Below, in pieces: positions 7,190-17,231 of a stretch of 40,625 nt of DNA. The DNA is from Rossellomorea aquimaris. Lineage in GTDB: Bacteria; Bacillota; Bacilli; Bacillales; Bacillaceae_B. Numbering within the stretch: position 1 is the first letter of the stretch; each line of letters opens with the position of its first letter. The notes under the pieces are model-generated. The model worked only from the letters and a program-made list of their open reading frames with translations. It was not told the DNA's origin and searched no databases. Made by a program: the position numbers and the translations under genes. The stretch is taken from positions 1-40,625 of the forward strand of contig NZ_MINN01000075.1 of NCBI RefSeq assembly GCF_001877785.1, in the 5' to 3' direction.

Positions 7190-7843
7190 ATGGCAACAGA
7201 ATTAAAAGCAAAAACAAGAGATGATTTCAAACGCTCAACATTAACGAAGCTGAGACATGAAGGCAATATCCCGGGCGTTGTCTACGGCTATAAAGCAGAA
7301 AACACACCAATCGCGGTCGACGCGATTACTTTCATTAAAACAATCCGTGAAGTCGGACGAAACGGAATCATTTCATTGAACGTAAATGGAAATAAACAAA
7401 ATGTCATTTTAAGTGATTACCAGCAGGATCATATTAAAGATCAGATCACTCATGTTGATTTCCTTGCGGTTAACATGTCAGAAGAAATTGATGCAGACGT
7501 CCGCATCGAGCTTACAGGTGAATCTGCCGGAGTTAAAGACGGAGGAGTGCTGCAGCAGCCGCTTCATGAAGTATCCGTCACGGCCAAGCCATCTGATATT
7601 CCGGAATCAATCGAAGTGGATATTTCCGAACTTCAAGTAGGGGACACAGTGACGATAGGGGATGTACGTGATAAATACAGCGTTACATTGAATGAAGAAG
7701 ATGAACGCACCATCGCTTCCGTCCTGGCGCCTAGACAGGAAGAAGAAATTTCTACAGGTGAAGAGCAGGAAGACGGCGTTCCTGAAAACGAAGAAGGCAG
7801 AGAGACTGAAGCGAGCGAGGAAAGTGAGTCTTCTGAAGAATAA
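7190..7843 (+). CDS. ctc: General stress protein Ctc, ribosomal protein L25 family (TL5 type)
   Basis: Ctc binds 5S rRNA in the 50S subunit and is induced by heat, salt and other stress in Bacillus. The 217 residues comprise an N-terminal L25 beta-barrel domain (to about residue 92, with RHEGNIPGVVYG and HVDFLAV) and a C-terminal TL5 domain (about 93-185). The tail from about 186 is very acidic, rich in E and S, a usual low-complexity extension. ATG 7190 follows GGAAGGTG by 12 bases, slightly long spacing. A SigB promoter precedes and a terminator follows, while pth lies only 81 bp downstream, the same order as in B. subtilis. Confidence 0.96.
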   Translation: MATELKAKTRDDFKRSTLTKLRHEGNIPGVVYGYKAENTPIAVDAITFIKTIREVGRNGIISLNVNGNKQNVILSDYQQDHIKDQITHVDFLAVNMSEEIDADVRIELTGESAGVKDGGVLQQPLHEVSVTAKPSDIPESIEVDISELQVGDTVTIGDVRDKYSVTLNEEDERTIASVLAPRQEEEISTGEEQEDGVPENEEGRETEASEESESSEE

Positions 7844-7854
7844 TTAATTTTTTT

Positions 7855-7888
7855 AGCGTAACCTTTTGCAGGTTGCGCTTTTTACGTT
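7855..7888 (+). terminator. Terminator of ctc
   Basis: AGCGTAACCT (7855-7864) pairs with AGGTTGCGCT (7870-7879), one G-U, followed by T5. Confidence 0.85.
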
Positions 7889-7924
7889 TATCCTAGTAGT
7901 AATAGGTCAGAATGAGGTGGAAGC

Positions 7925-8482
7925 ATGAAATTAATCGTCGGACTCGGCAACCCGGGCTCGCAATACGAAAAAACTAGACATAATATCGGGTTTGTCATTG
8001 TGGATGCACTTGCCGAGCGGCTGGGTGTCTCTTTAAATCAATCGAAGTTTAAAGGGGTTTATGGCACCTATCACTATAAAGGAGAGAAAATCGTCCTTTT
8101 AAAGCCGCTTACATACATGAATTTATCAGGAGAGAGCATCGTCCCGTTAATGGATTACTTTGATATAGATGAGGAAGACCTGCTTGTCATCTATGATGAT
8201 CTGGACCTGCCTGTAGGAAAGATCAGGCTTCGCCAGAAAGGCAGTGCAGGCGGACACAACGGCATCAAGTCAACGATCGCCCATTTGGGCACCCAGAACT
8301 TCAACCGGATACGCGTCGGCATCGACCGTCCAACAAACGGCATGAGTGTCCCGGACTATGTGCTCGGCAGATTCAGTAAAGACGAACAGGCAGAACTGGA
8401 CAAAGTCATCACCGACTCTGTCGACGCCTGTGAAACATGGTTTGACAAACCTTTCATCGAGGTAATGAATAAATTTAATTAG
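7925..8482 (+). CDS. pth: Peptidyl-tRNA hydrolase (SpoVC)
   Basis: Cleaves peptidyl-tRNAs dropped by stalled ribosomes, recycling tRNA; essential in most bacteria. The B. subtilis gene was first named spoVC from a sporulation defect. The 185-residue protein shows LIVGLGNPG with N9, the catalytic histidine H19 in TRHNIGF, the substrate-gripping N66 (TYMNLSG), D92 in IYDDLDLP and N112 in [11 protein letters not shown] 7925 follows GAGGTGGAAG. It lies between ctc and fin as in B. subtilis and has no obvious terminator before fin. Confidence 0.98.
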   Translation: MKLIVGLGNPGSQYEKTRHNIGFVIVDALAERLGVSLNQSKFKGVYGTYHYKGEKIVLLKPLTYMNLSGESIVPLMDYFDIDEEDLLVIYDDLDLPVGKIRLRQKGSAGGHNGIKSTIAHLGTQNFNRIRVGIDRPTNGMSVPDYVLGRFSKDEQAELDKVITDSVDACETWFDKPFIEVMNKFN

Positions 8483-8538
8483 AAATCGATTCAAAAGAGA
8501 GCAATAGGCGGTATTGCTGCAAAACTAAGCAGCCAACT

Positions 8539-8568
8539 GAATAACTCCCTTCTATTCCGTTCATACTA
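8539..8568 (+). promoter_or_regulatory. SigG/SigF promoter of fin
   Basis: GAATA (8539-8543) and CATACTA (8562-8568) separated by 18 bp match the SigG consensus GNATR-N18-CATNNTA at every defined base. Forespore expression of fin is established in B. subtilis; SigF and SigG promoters overlap in sequence. Confidence 0.75.
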
Positions 8569-8597
8569 ATCGTATAAATGGAATTGGAGGGATATCT

Positions 8598-8828
8598 ATG
8601 GCTATCCACTATCATTGCCGTCATTGCGGTACAAATGTAGGGACGATCTCCAATATGTCGGTCCACTCAGAACAGCTCGGCATCCACAAACTGACTGAGG
8701 AAGAACGTCTGCACATGGTTCAGTATCAAGACAATGGAGATATCCGTGTCCGCACAATCTGTGAAGACTGCCAGGAAAGTCTTGAACGAAATCCGGATTA
8801 TCATCAGCTGGATTATATCATCCAGTAA
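8598..8828 (+). CDS. fin: Anti-sigma-F factor Fin (YabK)
   Basis: A small zinc-binding protein made in the forespore that displaces SigF from core RNA polymerase and so helps the switch to SigG. The 76-residue protein has two CxxC pairs, C7/C10 (CRHC) and C55/C58 (CEDC), expected to hold one zinc, and the conserved block TICEDCQE followed by NPDYH. The start follows GGAGG with 7-base spacing. The forespore-type promoter just upstream and the terminator after it suggest a mostly monocistronic unit, between pth and mfd as in B. subtilis. Confidence 0.95.
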   Translation: MAIHYHCRHCGTNVGTISNMSVHSEQLGIHKLTEEERLHMVQYQDNGDIRVRTICEDCQESLERNPDYHQLDYIIQ

Positions 8829-8854
8829 GTTTAATAAGCATGAAAAGGAACAGC

Positions 8855-8890
8855 GCTTTGGTAGCAAAACCAAAGCATTTTTCTGTTTTT
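8855..8890 (+). terminator. Terminator of fin
   Basis: GCTTTGGT (8855-8862) pairs perfectly with ACCAAAGC (8869-8876) over a 6-nt loop, followed by ATTTTTCTGTTTTT. Confidence 0.88.
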
Positions 8891-8958
8891 ACTATAGTGA
8901 GCCATTCCGCACAAATGAAGAAATAGAGATAGAAAGATCCACGGGGAGGAGCGTACTC

Positions 8959-11900
8959 TTGAAAGGTATTTTAAAACAAATCCATCAAAGTGAAGAACTT
9001 CAATCCCTCATCACGGGAGTTGAAGAACAATTATCAGAGCAGCTTGTCGCAGGACTGTCAGGTTCGCCGCGCACGGCCTATATCGCCGATGTATATTTAG
9101 AGACCGGCAAATCGGCAATGGTCGTCACACACAATCTGTTTCAGGCCCAGAAGATATATGACGATCTTATTCAGTTCCTTTCGGAAGATGAAGTTTTTCT
9201 TTATTCCGCCAACGAACTGATTGCAGCAGAGCTCAGTGTGGCAAGTCCGGAACTGCGTTCTCAGCGGATCGAAGTATTGAATAAGCTGTCTAAAAATCAA
9301 AAAGGTGTATACATTGTCCCTGTTGCCGGGCTTAGAAAAATCCTTCCGGAGAAAAAACAGTGGGAAAAGAATCAAATCACCTTTACCCAAGGAGAAGATA
9401 TCGATCTGGATGATGTGCTGAATCAATTGGTCCAGATGGGATATCAGCGCACGGGGATGGTCAGCACACCCGGAGAATTCAGTCTCCGCGGCGGTATTAT
9501 CGATATTTACCCGCTGACCCTTCCGAACCCTGTACGAATCGAATTATTCGATACGGAGATCGATTCGATCCGTACGTTTTCGGTGGATGACCAGCGCTCA
9601 ATCGACAAGCTGACCACCATCGAAATCGGTCCCGCTTCAGAAGTGCTGATGAACTATGAGGACATGGACAGCTTGATCAAAAAGATCGAGTCCGGCATGT
9701 CCAAAAGTCTGAAAAAGATAAAATCGGATAGTGTGAAAGAAAAATTGACCGAATACATCGGACACGAAATCGCACAGCTTGAGAACGGGCAGATTCCTGA
9801 GCAAATATTCAAGTACCTCTCGCTTGCCTACGAGGTGCCTGGTAGTTTGCTAGACTATCTGCCGTCTGACAGCGTCATTTTCTTCGACGAATACAGCAGG
9901 ATCATGGAAACGAGTGAATCCCTGGAAAGAGAAGAAGCAGAGTGGTATACGTCCCTTCTGCAGGATGGACAGATCATCCACGATATTTCCGTGTCTCATA
10001 AATTTCAGGCCTTGACGGCAAACACGAAGCTGCCTAAGGTTTATTTTTCATTGTTCCTGCGTCATATCCCGAATACAAGCCCTCAGAATATTTTCAATGT
10101 TTCCGCGAAACCGATGCAGAGTTTCCATGGGCAGATGAATGTCCTGAAAGCAGAGCTTGACCGCTGGAAGAAAGGAAAGTATACGGTCGTCCTGCTTGGG
10201 CCGGACGAAGAACGTGTAAAGAAGCTGCAGCGTGTACTCGATGACTATAAAATCGAAATTGCCTTTGTCGAGGACGGTTCGAAGTTATTAAATGGCAAAG
10301 TACAGATGGTCAATGGCAGCCTGACGAACGGGTTCGAGCTTCCGATGCAGAAGCTTGCCGTCATCACCGAAGAAGAGTTGTTCAATAAAAAAACCAAAAA
10401 GAAACCGAGAAGGCAGAAGCTTTCAAATGCTGAAAGGATTAAAAGCTACTCCGAACTGAAAGTCGGGGATTATGTGGTGCATGTGAACCACGGGATCGGG
10501 AAATACCTGGGATTGGAAACACTTGAAATCAACGGAGTGCACAAGGATTATCTCCATGTTAAATACCAGGGCAGCGATAAACTGTATGTTCCTGTTGAGC
10601 AGATCGAGCTCGTCCAAAAGTATGTCGGTTCGGAGAGTAAAGAACCGAAGCTTTATAAGCTTGGAGGAACTGAGTGGAAGAAGGTAAAATCCAAGGTGCA
10701 GTCTTCCGTTCAGGATATAGCAGACGACTTGATCAAGCTATATGCAGAGCGTGAAGCGGCCAGAGGATATGCGTTCTCGCCGGATGGCGATATGCAGCGT
10801 GATTTTGAAACGGCCTTTCCATATGAAGAAACGGATGATCAATTAAGGTCGATCCACGAAATCAAGCATGATATGGAAAAAGAGAGGCCGATGGATCGAT
10901 TGCTCTGTGGAGATGTAGGATACGGGAAGACGGAAGTAGCGATCCGTGCTGCCTTCAAAGCAATCGCTGACGGCAAGCAGGTAGCCTTCCTGGTACCGAC
11001 CACCATACTCGCCCAGCAGCACTTTGAAACCATCAAGGAACGCTTTCAGGATTTCCCGATTGAAATCGGCCTGTTGAGCCGTTTCCGGACGAGGAAGCAG
11101 CAGCAGGAGACCATCAAGGGGTTGAAGGCAGGAACGGTCGATATCGTAGTCGGCACACACCGTCTTTTATCAAAAGATATTCAGTACCGCGATATCGGAC
11201 TGCTCATCATCGATGAAGAGCAGCGATTCGGTGTCACCCATAAAGAAAAGATCAAACAGCTGAAAACGAATATCGACGTGCTGACGCTGACGGCCACCCC
11301 GATTCCCCGCACTCTTCATATGTCGATGCTCGGGGTAAGGGATTTATCTGTCATCGAAACACCGCCTGAGAACCGATTCCCTGTGCAGACATATGTCATG
11401 GAGTACAACGGACCGCTAATCAAAGAGGCAATCGAGCGGGAGATGGCGCGGAACGGACAGGTGTATTTCCTCTATAACCGTGTCGAAGATATTGAACGGA
11501 AAGCGGATGAAATTTCGATGCTCGTTCCAGATGCCAGGATTGCATATGCACACGGACAGATGAGTGAAAGTGAACTTGAGTCGGTCATTTTAGGCTTCCT
11601 TACCGGGGAATATGATGTGCTCGTCACGACCACGATCATCGAAACAGGGGTCGATATCCCGAATGTCAATACTCTGATCGTCTTTGATGCCGACCGCATG
11701 GGCTTATCACAGCTGTATCAGCTCCGAGGACGGGTAGGACGTTCGAACAGGGTGGCGTATGCGTACTTCACGTACCGGAAGGACAAGGTGCTGACCGAAG
11801 TGGCTGAAAAACGCCTGCAGGCCATCAAGGAGTTCACGGAGCTCGGTTCCGGTTTCAAGATCGCCATGCGTGATCTGACCATCCGCGGTGCAGGGAATCT

Positions 11901-12492
11901 TCTAGGGGCGCAGCAGCACGGCTTCATCGACTCAGTCGGATTCGATCTGTATTCGCAAATGCTTAAAGAAGCAATCGAGGAACGGAAGGGAGACCTGCCG
12001 AAACAGCCTGCGTCTACTTTTGAGGTCGATATTGAAGTGGATGCCTATATCCCGGATGACTACATCAAGGACGGGCATCAGAAAATTGAGATGTATAAAC
12101 GATTCCGCTCGATCTCTTCACTCCCTGAGTTAGAAGAATTGCAGGAAGAGATGCTCGACCGCTTTGGTGAATATCCGGAAGAAGTGGAATATCTATTCCT
12201 CATCTCCGAAATGAAGGTCTTTGCCAAAAACACGGATCTGGAAAACATCAAGCGGGAACAGAAAAGCGTAAACATCTATATGTCTCCTGAAGGAACAAGC
12301 CGGATCGACGGTTCCAAAGTATTCGATATCTGCAACAAACACGGACGTGCAGTCGGACTCGGAATGGAAGGCTCCAAACTGAAAATATCAATCAACACCG
12401 CACGCCTTGAAACATCAAAATGGTTCCACATGGCCTATGACATCATCAAGAACCTGGATACAGCACTTAAGGAAGAAAATACAGTGTCCTGA
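8959..12492 (+). CDS. mfd: Transcription-repair coupling factor Mfd
   Basis: An ATP-driven DNA translocase that removes RNA polymerase stalled at lesions and recruits UvrA/UvrB. The 1177 residues equal the B. subtilis length. Order: UvrB-like N-terminal modules (to about 350, with [15 protein letters not shown]), a CarD-like RNA-polymerase-interacting domain near 500-560 ([15 protein letters not shown]), superfamily 2 helicase motor with Walker [10 protein letters not shown] near 651 and DEEQ near 752, motif VI RGRVGR, and the C-terminal TRCF domain. The start is TTG 8959, 9 bases after GGGGAGG, giving the normal N-terminus MKGILKQI. The frame is open for 75 more codons but that part overlaps fin and its terminator. 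No clear promoter was found in the 70 bp between. Confidence 0.97.
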   Translation: MKGILKQIHQSEELQSLITGVEEQLSEQLVAGLSGSPRTAYIADVYLETGKSAMVVTHNLFQAQKIYDDLIQFLSEDEVFLYSANELIAAELSVASPELRSQRIEVLNKLSKNQKGVYIVPVAGLRKILPEKKQWEKNQITFTQGEDIDLDDVLNQLVQMGYQRTGMVSTPGEFSLRGGIIDIYPLTLPNPVRIELFDTEIDSIRTFSVDDQRSIDKLTTIEIGPASEVLMNYEDMDSLIKKIESGMSKSLKKIKSDSVKEKLTEYIGHEIAQLENGQIPEQIFKYLSLAYEVPGSLLDYLPSDSVIFFDEYSRIMETSESLEREEAEWYTSLLQDGQIIHDISVSHKFQALTANTKLPKVYFSLFLRHIPNTSPQNIFNVSAKPMQSFHGQMNVLKAELDRWKKGKYTVVLLGPDEERVKKLQRVLDDYKIEIAFVEDGSKLLNGKVQMVNGSLTNGFELPMQKLAVITEEELFNKKTKKKPRRQKLSNAERIKSYSELKVGDYVVHVNHGIGKYLGLETLEINGVHKDYLHVKYQGSDKLYVPVEQIELVQKYVGSESKEPKLYKLGGTEWKKVKSKVQSSVQDIADDLIKLYAEREAARGYAFSPDGDMQRDFETAFPYEETDDQLRSIHEIKHDMEKERPMDRLLCGDVGYGKTEVAIRAAFKAIADGKQVAFLVPTTILAQQHFETIKERFQDFPIEIGLLSRFRTRKQQQETIKGLKAGTVDIVVGTHRLLSKDIQYRDIGLLIIDEEQRFGVTHKEKIKQLKTNIDVLTLTATPIPRTLHMSMLGVRDLSVIETPPENRFPVQTYVMEYNGPLIKEAIEREMARNGQVYFLYNRVEDIERKADEISMLVPDARIAYAHGQMSESELESVILGFLTGEYDVLVTTTIIETGVDIPNVNTLIVFDADRMGLSQLYQLRGRVGRSNRVAYAYFTYRKDKVLTEVAEKRLQAIKEFTELGSGFKIAMRDLTIRGAGNLLGAQQHGFIDSVGFDLYSQMLKEAIEERKGDLPKQPASTFEVDIEVDAYIPDDYIKDGHQKIEMYKRFRSISSLPELEELQEEMLDRFGEYPEEVEYLFLISEMKVFAKNTDLENIKREQKSVNIYMSPEGTSRIDGSKVFDICNKHGRAVGLGMEGSKLKISINTARLETSKWFHMAYDIIKNLDTALKEENTVS

Positions 12493-12622
12493 ATTGAGGT
12501 ATAGTAGTAAAAAAATCAAAATATGCAATGGGCTTTAAGATTGTGATTTAGAGTAGAGGAGAATGAAGGTGTTCAATCTAAAAAGAGGAAAATGATTTAC
12601 TATACATCTACATTTAAACCTA

Positions 12623-12757
12623 GAGTGGATTGGAGCGGAAGGCACTTGACTCCGACGGGATTAAGAGGAAAGGTCGAGACCCCGCAGGCGGAACGCCGAG
12701 GAGGCTCGACTTCCTCCCCGCGGAAAGCAAGTGCCTGCAGCGGAAAGAAACGGTCCA
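12623..12757 (+). repeat. A-type dispersed element, complete, variant arms
   Basis: Terminal arms are AGGCACTTG (12640-12648) and CAAGTGCCT (12728-12736), different in sequence from the 29-kb copy but still perfectly complementary. The inner pair is GTCGAG/CTCGAC, extended by AGGAA/TTCCT. The element is about one fifth of the 606-bp gap between mfd and spoVT. Confidence 0.88.
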
Positions 12758-12779
12758 CGTTAAACACCTTACTTAAAAT

Positions 12780-12873
12780 GCATTTACAGTAGCCGTCACT
12801 TTCGATACAATCAGTTGATTTTCGACATTTAACTCTAATATTCGTTATCACATTGTAACTGAACTGTAAATGC
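12780..12873. repeat. Widely spaced perfect inverted repeat
   Basis: GCATTTACAGT (12780-12790) and ACTGTAAATGC (12863-12873) are exact complements 72 bp apart, between the A element and the spoVT promoter. Most of the intervening A+T-rich DNA shows nothing else. It could be a large stem-loop, a pair of protein sites or chance. Confidence 0.5.
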
Positions 12874-12988
12874 GTTCACTGGTTTATTTTACTATGATAA
12901 GGGTATTAGTATTAATGCAGCTGCCAACTTTGGAAAAAGTAACCTGCACTAGCATTTTAGTGAAATGACAGAAAAAATAACAGAATGT

Positions 12989-13017
12989 GTATAGAACTTC
13001 TAAGATGTAAGATACTA
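12989..13017 (+). promoter_or_regulatory. Probable SigG promoter of spoVT
   Basis: GTATA (12989-12993) and GATACTA (13011-13017) are 17 bp apart, matching GNATR-N17/18-CATNNTA with one change at the first -10 base. spoVT is SigG-dependent in B. subtilis. Confidence 0.6.
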
Positions 13018-13098
13018 AACTCAACAATGGCAAAGTATTCAAACCAAATGGATGCCTTGCTAAATAAAAATCATCTGATGAAAGTGAGGCAACTATAG

Positions 13099-13635
13099 AT
13101 GAAAGCAACTGGAATTGTTCGTCGTATTGATGATTTAGGCCGCGTTGTTATTCCGAAAGAAATCCGCAGGACTTTAAGGATCCGCGAGGGAGATCCCCTT
13201 GAGATCTTCGTAGACCGCGACGGGGAAGTCATCTTGAAGAAATACTCTCCGATCAGCGAACTGAGCGATTTCGCAAAGGAATATGCAGAAGCATTATACG
13301 ACAGCTTAGGAAGTGCCGTACTAATCTGTGATCGTGATGCAGTAATCGCGATTGCCGGTGCATCGAAGAAAGAGTATTTGAACAAAAATGTCAGCGAATT
13401 GATTGAAAAGGTCATGGATGACCGTACATCATTCCTGCACACCCAGCAGGGACAAGCCGAGCTTGTAGATGGACATGAAGAAGATCTGAATTCTTATACG
13501 ATCGCTCCGATTGTAGCAAACGGAGATCCGATCGGGGCCGTTACGATTTTCTCCAAGGATCGTACGGTTGGAGAAGTGGAACAAAAGGCAGTGGAAACGG
13601 CAGCTGGCTTCTTGGCAAGACAGATGGAATCATAA
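13099..13635 (+). CDS. spoVT: Stage V sporulation protein T, forespore transcription factor
   Basis: A tetrameric regulator that tunes SigG-dependent genes in the forespore. The 178 residues have an AbrB-type swapped-hairpin DNA-binding domain at 1-50 (GIVRRIDDLGRVVIPKEIRR, the LGRVVIPKE signature intact) and a GAF-like sensor domain (about 55-178). ATG 13099 follows AGTGAGG by 9 bases. It has its own SigG-type promoter and a strong terminator. It is followed by yabM and yabN as in B. subtilis. Confidence 0.98.
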   Translation: MKATGIVRRIDDLGRVVIPKEIRRTLRIREGDPLEIFVDRDGEVILKKYSPISELSDFAKEYAEALYDSLGSAVLICDRDAVIAIAGASKKEYLNKNVSELIEKVMDDRTSFLHTQQGQAELVDGHEEDLNSYTIAPIVANGDPIGAVTIFSKDRTVGEVEQKAVETAAGFLARQMES

Positions 13636-13640
13636 TACAG

Positions 13641-13676
13641 AGGGAGTGGCAGCCGCCACTCTCCTTTTTTTCTTCT
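13641..13676 (+). terminator. Terminator of spoVT
   Basis: GGGAGTGGC pairs with GCCACTCTCC (one G-U) around AGCC, followed by T7. Confidence 0.85.
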
Positions 13677-13688
13677 TTCAATCATCCT

Positions 13689-13722
13689 TGGAAAGCGAAG
13701 TCTTGCACGGTATCTGTCAGCG
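13689..13722 (+). repeat. A-type element, right terminal arm only
   Basis: GGAAAGCGAAGTCTTGCACGG is the right terminal arm of the A family; the following TATCTGTCAGCG resembles its usual flank. No left arm is nearby, so it is a remnant. Confidence 0.7.
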
Positions 13723-13799
13723 ACTTATGATAAAATAATAGTAAATTTCTACATAAACCGGTTCAGCTGGAAGTAACACATGGAAAGGCAGGAAGCCCG

Positions 13800-15422
13800 T
13801 TGAGGAAGCAATATTCCTCCAAGCAATTTCTCAAAGGAGCCATGGTATTGACGGTGGCTGCGCTCGTGACCAAAATATTAAGCGCCGTCTATCGTGTCCC
13901 TTTTCAGAATATCGTTGGAGATATCGGATTTTATATATATCAGCAGGTTTATCCTTTTTACGGAATCGCTATCGCGTTATCCACTTACGGGTTTCCTGTT
14001 ATCATTTCAAAGCTTGTCGCGGAAAAGATTGAGGAAAATGATGAAGAAGGGGCAAAGGACGCTGCCCTGACTTCTTTTCTTTTTTTGTGCATCACAGGCT
14101 TGATTTGGTTCATGATTATCTTTTTCGGTGCAGGCATGATCGCAGGCTGGATGGGGGACCGGCATCTCAAGCCCCTCATCCAGGTCATATCTCTTTCCTT
14201 CCTGCTCCTCCCCCCGCTGTCAGCACTGAGGGGATATTATCAAGGGAAAGAAGATATGCTCCCGACTGCCGTATCGCAGGTGGCGGAGCAGAGCTTCAGG
14301 GTAGTGACCATCCTGATATTCTCCTTCATTTTGGTCGGTCAGGGACAATCATTATACACGGTCGGGAAGGGAGCATTATTCGGATCGATCACCGGCGGGA
14401 TTGCTGCGGTCATCGTGCTGATTTTCTTCCAGGCACTTAAAAAGGAGAAGGGGCTGTCGTCAGGGATCTTTACACTTTCGAAGGATTATCTCTCCATTTG
14501 GAAACGGCTTTTGAAGGACGGCACTGCAATCTGTGTAAGCGCCATGCTGCTGATCCTGCTTCAATTCATCGATTCGTTGAACGTGTATGCATTATTGACT
14601 TCTTCCGGTATGGAAGAAAATGCGGCCAAGGCGTTGAAGGGGATCTATGACCGCGGACAGCCCTTTGTGCAGCTTGGAAATGTCGCTGCAACTTCGATTT
14701 CGCTCACGATCGTCCCTCTTGTGACAAGCGCGTATATCGGTAAAAAAGAAGCACTCGTAAGGGAATACAGTCAATTGTCGCTGAAAATCAGCATTATCAT
14801 CGGATTTGCCGCGTCGCTTGGCTTGATCAATCTCATTGTCCCGACGAATACGATGCTGTTTGAAAATGCAGAAGGTTCCGGTGTGATTGCCGTTTTTTGC
14901 ATCTCGATATTTTTCAGCTGTCTGATCCTGACATTTGCAGGGATTTTTCAGGGGATCGGAAGGATTTATTTTCCGGCGTATTGCATCATTGCAGGGGTTC
15001 TGCTTAAATATGCTGGCAACGCCGTCCTTGTCCCTTCGTACGGCACGATGGGAGCGTCTCTTTCAACCGTCATTTCCTTGGCAGTGATCACGGTGCTGAT
15101 GGTGTTCCGGTTGAAAAAACTGTTCCCGATCAGACTGATTGATCCCTCTTTTTATTTGACGCTGTTCGCAAGCGGTGCTGCGATGACGGCTGTACTTCAG
15201 GGACTTATGTTTCTGTACAGCATCACGTTGAACGCAGGGCTGCCTGAGCGGCAGATGTCGGTTGTTTTCTCTTTAGGGGGAGTGGTGACCGGCGGGGCAG
15301 TGTTTATTATTGTGCTGCTTAGAGGGAATGTCCTGAGTCAGGAAGAAATCGGTTTTTTGCCGTTCGGAAGCAAGTGGGTCCGCCTGTTGGGAAAAATACA
15401 GCCAATTTCAAAAAGAAGATAG
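13800..15422 (+). CDS. yabM: Membrane flippase of the SpoVB/MurJ (MVF) family, YabM-like
   Basis: A 540-residue polytopic membrane protein of the multidrug/oligosaccharidyl-lipid/polysaccharide flippase superfamily, with about 14 hydrophobic segments along its whole length. The N-terminus LKGAMVLTVAALVTKILSA, the block NIVGDIGFYIYQQVYPFYG and the STYGFPVIISK motif are typical of SpoVB-type paralogues. The substrate of YabM is not established; related members move lipid-linked wall precursors. The start is a TTG at 13800 preceded by AGGCAGGAAG; no ATG is available in frame nearby. It runs into yabN with a 9-bp gap, so both are co-transcribed. Confidence 0.9.
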   Translation: MRKQYSSKQFLKGAMVLTVAALVTKILSAVYRVPFQNIVGDIGFYIYQQVYPFYGIAIALSTYGFPVIISKLVAEKIEENDEEGAKDAALTSFLFLCITGLIWFMIIFFGAGMIAGWMGDRHLKPLIQVISLSFLLLPPLSALRGYYQGKEDMLPTAVSQVAEQSFRVVTILIFSFILVGQGQSLYTVGKGALFGSITGGIAAVIVLIFFQALKKEKGLSSGIFTLSKDYLSIWKRLLKDGTAICVSAMLLILLQFIDSLNVYALLTSSGMEENAAKALKGIYDRGQPFVQLGNVAATSISLTIVPLVTSAYIGKKEALVREYSQLSLKISIIIGFAASLGLINLIVPTNTMLFENAEGSGVIAVFCISIFFSCLILTFAGIFQGIGRIYFPAYCIIAGVLLKYAGNAVLVPSYGTMGASLSTVISLAVITVLMVFRLKKLFPIRLIDPSFYLTLFASGAAMTAVLQGLMFLYSITLNAGLPERQMSVVFSLGGVVTGGAVFIIVLLRGNVLSQEEIGFLPFGSKWVRLLGKIQPISKRR

Positions 15423-15431
15423 GAGAGTATT

Positions 15432-16898
15432 ATGAATACGATTACGATTGTCGGCCTCGGAGCCGGGGATTTGGAGCAGCTGCCTCTGGGTGTCTATCGT
15501 CTTATTAGAAGCAGTGAAACGCTATTTTTACGTACAAAAGAACATCCTGTAGTCAATGATTTAACTGCAGAAGGAGTGGAGTTCCGTTCTTTTGATGAAA
15601 CATATGAAAAGCATGACCGTTTTGAAGAGGTATATGAAGAAATTACACAGATTCTTGTCTCGCAGGCTGAAAAAGGGCCGCTTGTCTATGCCGTGCCGGG
15701 TCATCCGCTTGTAGCTGAAAAAACGGTCCAGCTTCTGCTCGGGCTTCAGCAGGAAGGGAAGATTGACGTGAAGGTCGGAGGGGGGCAAAGTTTTATTGAT
15801 GCCCTCTTCGCATCAGTGGGTGCCGACCCCATTGACGGGTTTCAACTATTGGATGGAACGAGCCTGCGGCTTCAGGATATCCATATGAATCAGCAGCTCA
15901 TCATCGGTCAGGTGTATGACGGCTTCATCGCTTCTGAAGTAAAGCTTACCTTGATGGAACTGTATCCGTACGACTATGAGGTCATGCTGGTAACCGCTGC
16001 GGGCAGTAAAGATGAGCAGGTGGAGAGAATCCCTCTCGTTGAGCTGGACCGCGCCGCGGGTCTCAGTAATCTGACAAGCCTATATGTACCGGCCGTCAGG
16101 GGAATAGAGGGTTCCTTCAAGCAATATGGAACGCTGAGGGAAATCATCTCAACGCTGCGGGGACCGGACGGATGTCCGTGGGATAAGGAACAGACCCATC
16201 AATCGTTGAAAAAGTATCTGATTGAAGAAACCTATGAATTACTGGAAGCAATTGATGAAGATGATATCGATCATATAGTCGAGGAGCTTGGCGACGTACT
16301 CCTTCAAGTCATGCTGCATGCCCAGATCGGAGAGGATGAAGGAATGTTCACGATGGAGGAAGTGATCGAAACCATAGCTTCTAAAATGGTACGGCGACAT
16401 CCTCACGTGTTCGGTTCAGTGGAAGTGGAAAATGCGGATCAGGTCACAGCGAACTGGGATAAAATCAAGCTGCAAGAAAAAGGCGGCGCGGAAGGACATG
16501 AGCCGATGCTCAAAAACACGGCCAAGGGAATGCCTGCCCTCATAAAAGCATATGAATATCAGAAAAAGGCCGCCAAGGTCGGTTTCGACTGGCCGGATGC
16601 GAAGGGTGCCTGGGATAAAGTATGGGAAGAATTGAAGGAATTCGAAAGTGAAATGGAGAATAGTAGTGAAACCGCACTAAAGAAAGAATTTGGTGATATC
16701 TTATTTGCTCTTGTCAATGTTGCACGCTTCTATAAAATTTTTCCCGAGGAAGCGCTAGCGATGACAAATACGAAGTTTTACCGCCGTTTTTCCTATGTTG
16801 AAGAAAAAGTCCGCAGTTCGGGGAAGGCCTTTGACGATTTTACGCTGGAAGAACTCGATTCCTTCTGGAATGAAGCGAAAAACAATAATATCGAGTAG
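15432..16898 (+). CDS. yabN: YabN: tetrapyrrole-methylase-like domain fused to MazG NTP pyrophosphohydrolase
   Basis: The 488-residue protein is a fusion. Residues 1 to about 225 form a SAM-dependent tetrapyrrole methylase-type domain (ITIVGLGAGDLEQLPLGVY, YAVPGHPLVAE). From about 234 to the end is MazG, an all-alpha NTP pyrophosphohydrolase that clears abnormal nucleotides; two metal-binding sets are visible, EETYE near 265 with EELGD near 284, and EELKEFE near 399 with GDILF near 420. The function of the methylase part is unknown. ATG 15432 follows AGGAGAG. The rqcP ribosome site overlaps its stop codon, pointing to one operon from yabM onward. Confidence 0.95.
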   Translation: MNTITIVGLGAGDLEQLPLGVYRLIRSSETLFLRTKEHPVVNDLTAEGVEFRSFDETYEKHDRFEEVYEEITQILVSQAEKGPLVYAVPGHPLVAEKTVQLLLGLQQEGKIDVKVGGGQSFIDALFASVGADPIDGFQLLDGTSLRLQDIHMNQQLIIGQVYDGFIASEVKLTLMELYPYDYEVMLVTAAGSKDEQVERIPLVELDRAAGLSNLTSLYVPAVRGIEGSFKQYGTLREIISTLRGPDGCPWDKEQTHQSLKKYLIEETYELLEAIDEDDIDHIVEELGDVLLQVMLHAQIGEDEGMFTMEEVIETIASKMVRRHPHVFGSVEVENADQVTANWDKIKLQEKGGAEGHEPMLKNTAKGMPALIKAYEYQKKAAKVGFDWPDAKGAWDKVWEELKEFESEMENSSETALKKEFGDILFALVNVARFYKIFPEEALAMTNTKFYRRFSYVEEKVRSSGKAFDDFTLEELDSFWNEAKNNNIE

Positions 16899-16912
16899 GG
16901 GAGTTTTTATAG

Positions 16913-17191
16913 ATGGTATCAATGAGATTAGATAAATACTTAAAAGTATCCAGATTGATCAAACGAAGGACGCTTGCGAAAGAAATAGCAGATCAGGGGA
17001 GGATTCTGGTCAACGGCACCCAGGCGAAAGCAAGCTCCAACGTAAAAGTCGGGGACGAGCTCAGTGTAAGGTTTGGACAAAAAGTGATGAGGGTAAAGAT
17101 TGAGAGGCTTCTTGATACAACCAAGAAAGAAGAGGCCAGCAGCCTCTATTCCGTCATTTCCGAAGAACGGATCAAAGAGGAATCGGAGTAA
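16913..17191 (+). CDS. rqcP: RqcP (YabO), S4-domain ribosome quality control protein
   Basis: A small S4-type RNA-binding protein that works with RqcH on obstructed 50S subunits, stabilising the P-site tRNA during alanine tailing of stalled chains. The 92 residues are essentially one S4 domain (MRLDKYLKVSRLIKRRTLAK, then GRILVNGTQAKASSNVKVGD) with a charged tail. Two starts are possible: ATG 16913 is 9 bases from AGGGGAG and is chosen; ATG 16922 matches the start of the B. subtilis protein but is 18 bases away. No terminator is clear before yabP. Confidence 0.93.
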   Translation: MVSMRLDKYLKVSRLIKRRTLAKEIADQGRILVNGTQAKASSNVKVGDELSVRFGQKVMRVKIERLLDTTKKEEASSLYSVISEERIKEESE

Positions 17192-17231
17192 GCAGGCCTT
17201 CTTTTTGTTCTAAAATGCCCCTGTCCACATA

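Noticed and set aside
8734..8958. 75-codon N-terminal extension of Mfd
   Set aside because: Overlaps fin and its terminator, and the TTG at 8959 has a good ribosome site and gives the normal protein length.
12592..12851. Frames of 66 and 83 codons on opposite strands
   Set aside because: Both are translations of the A element; no ribosome site or conserved protein.
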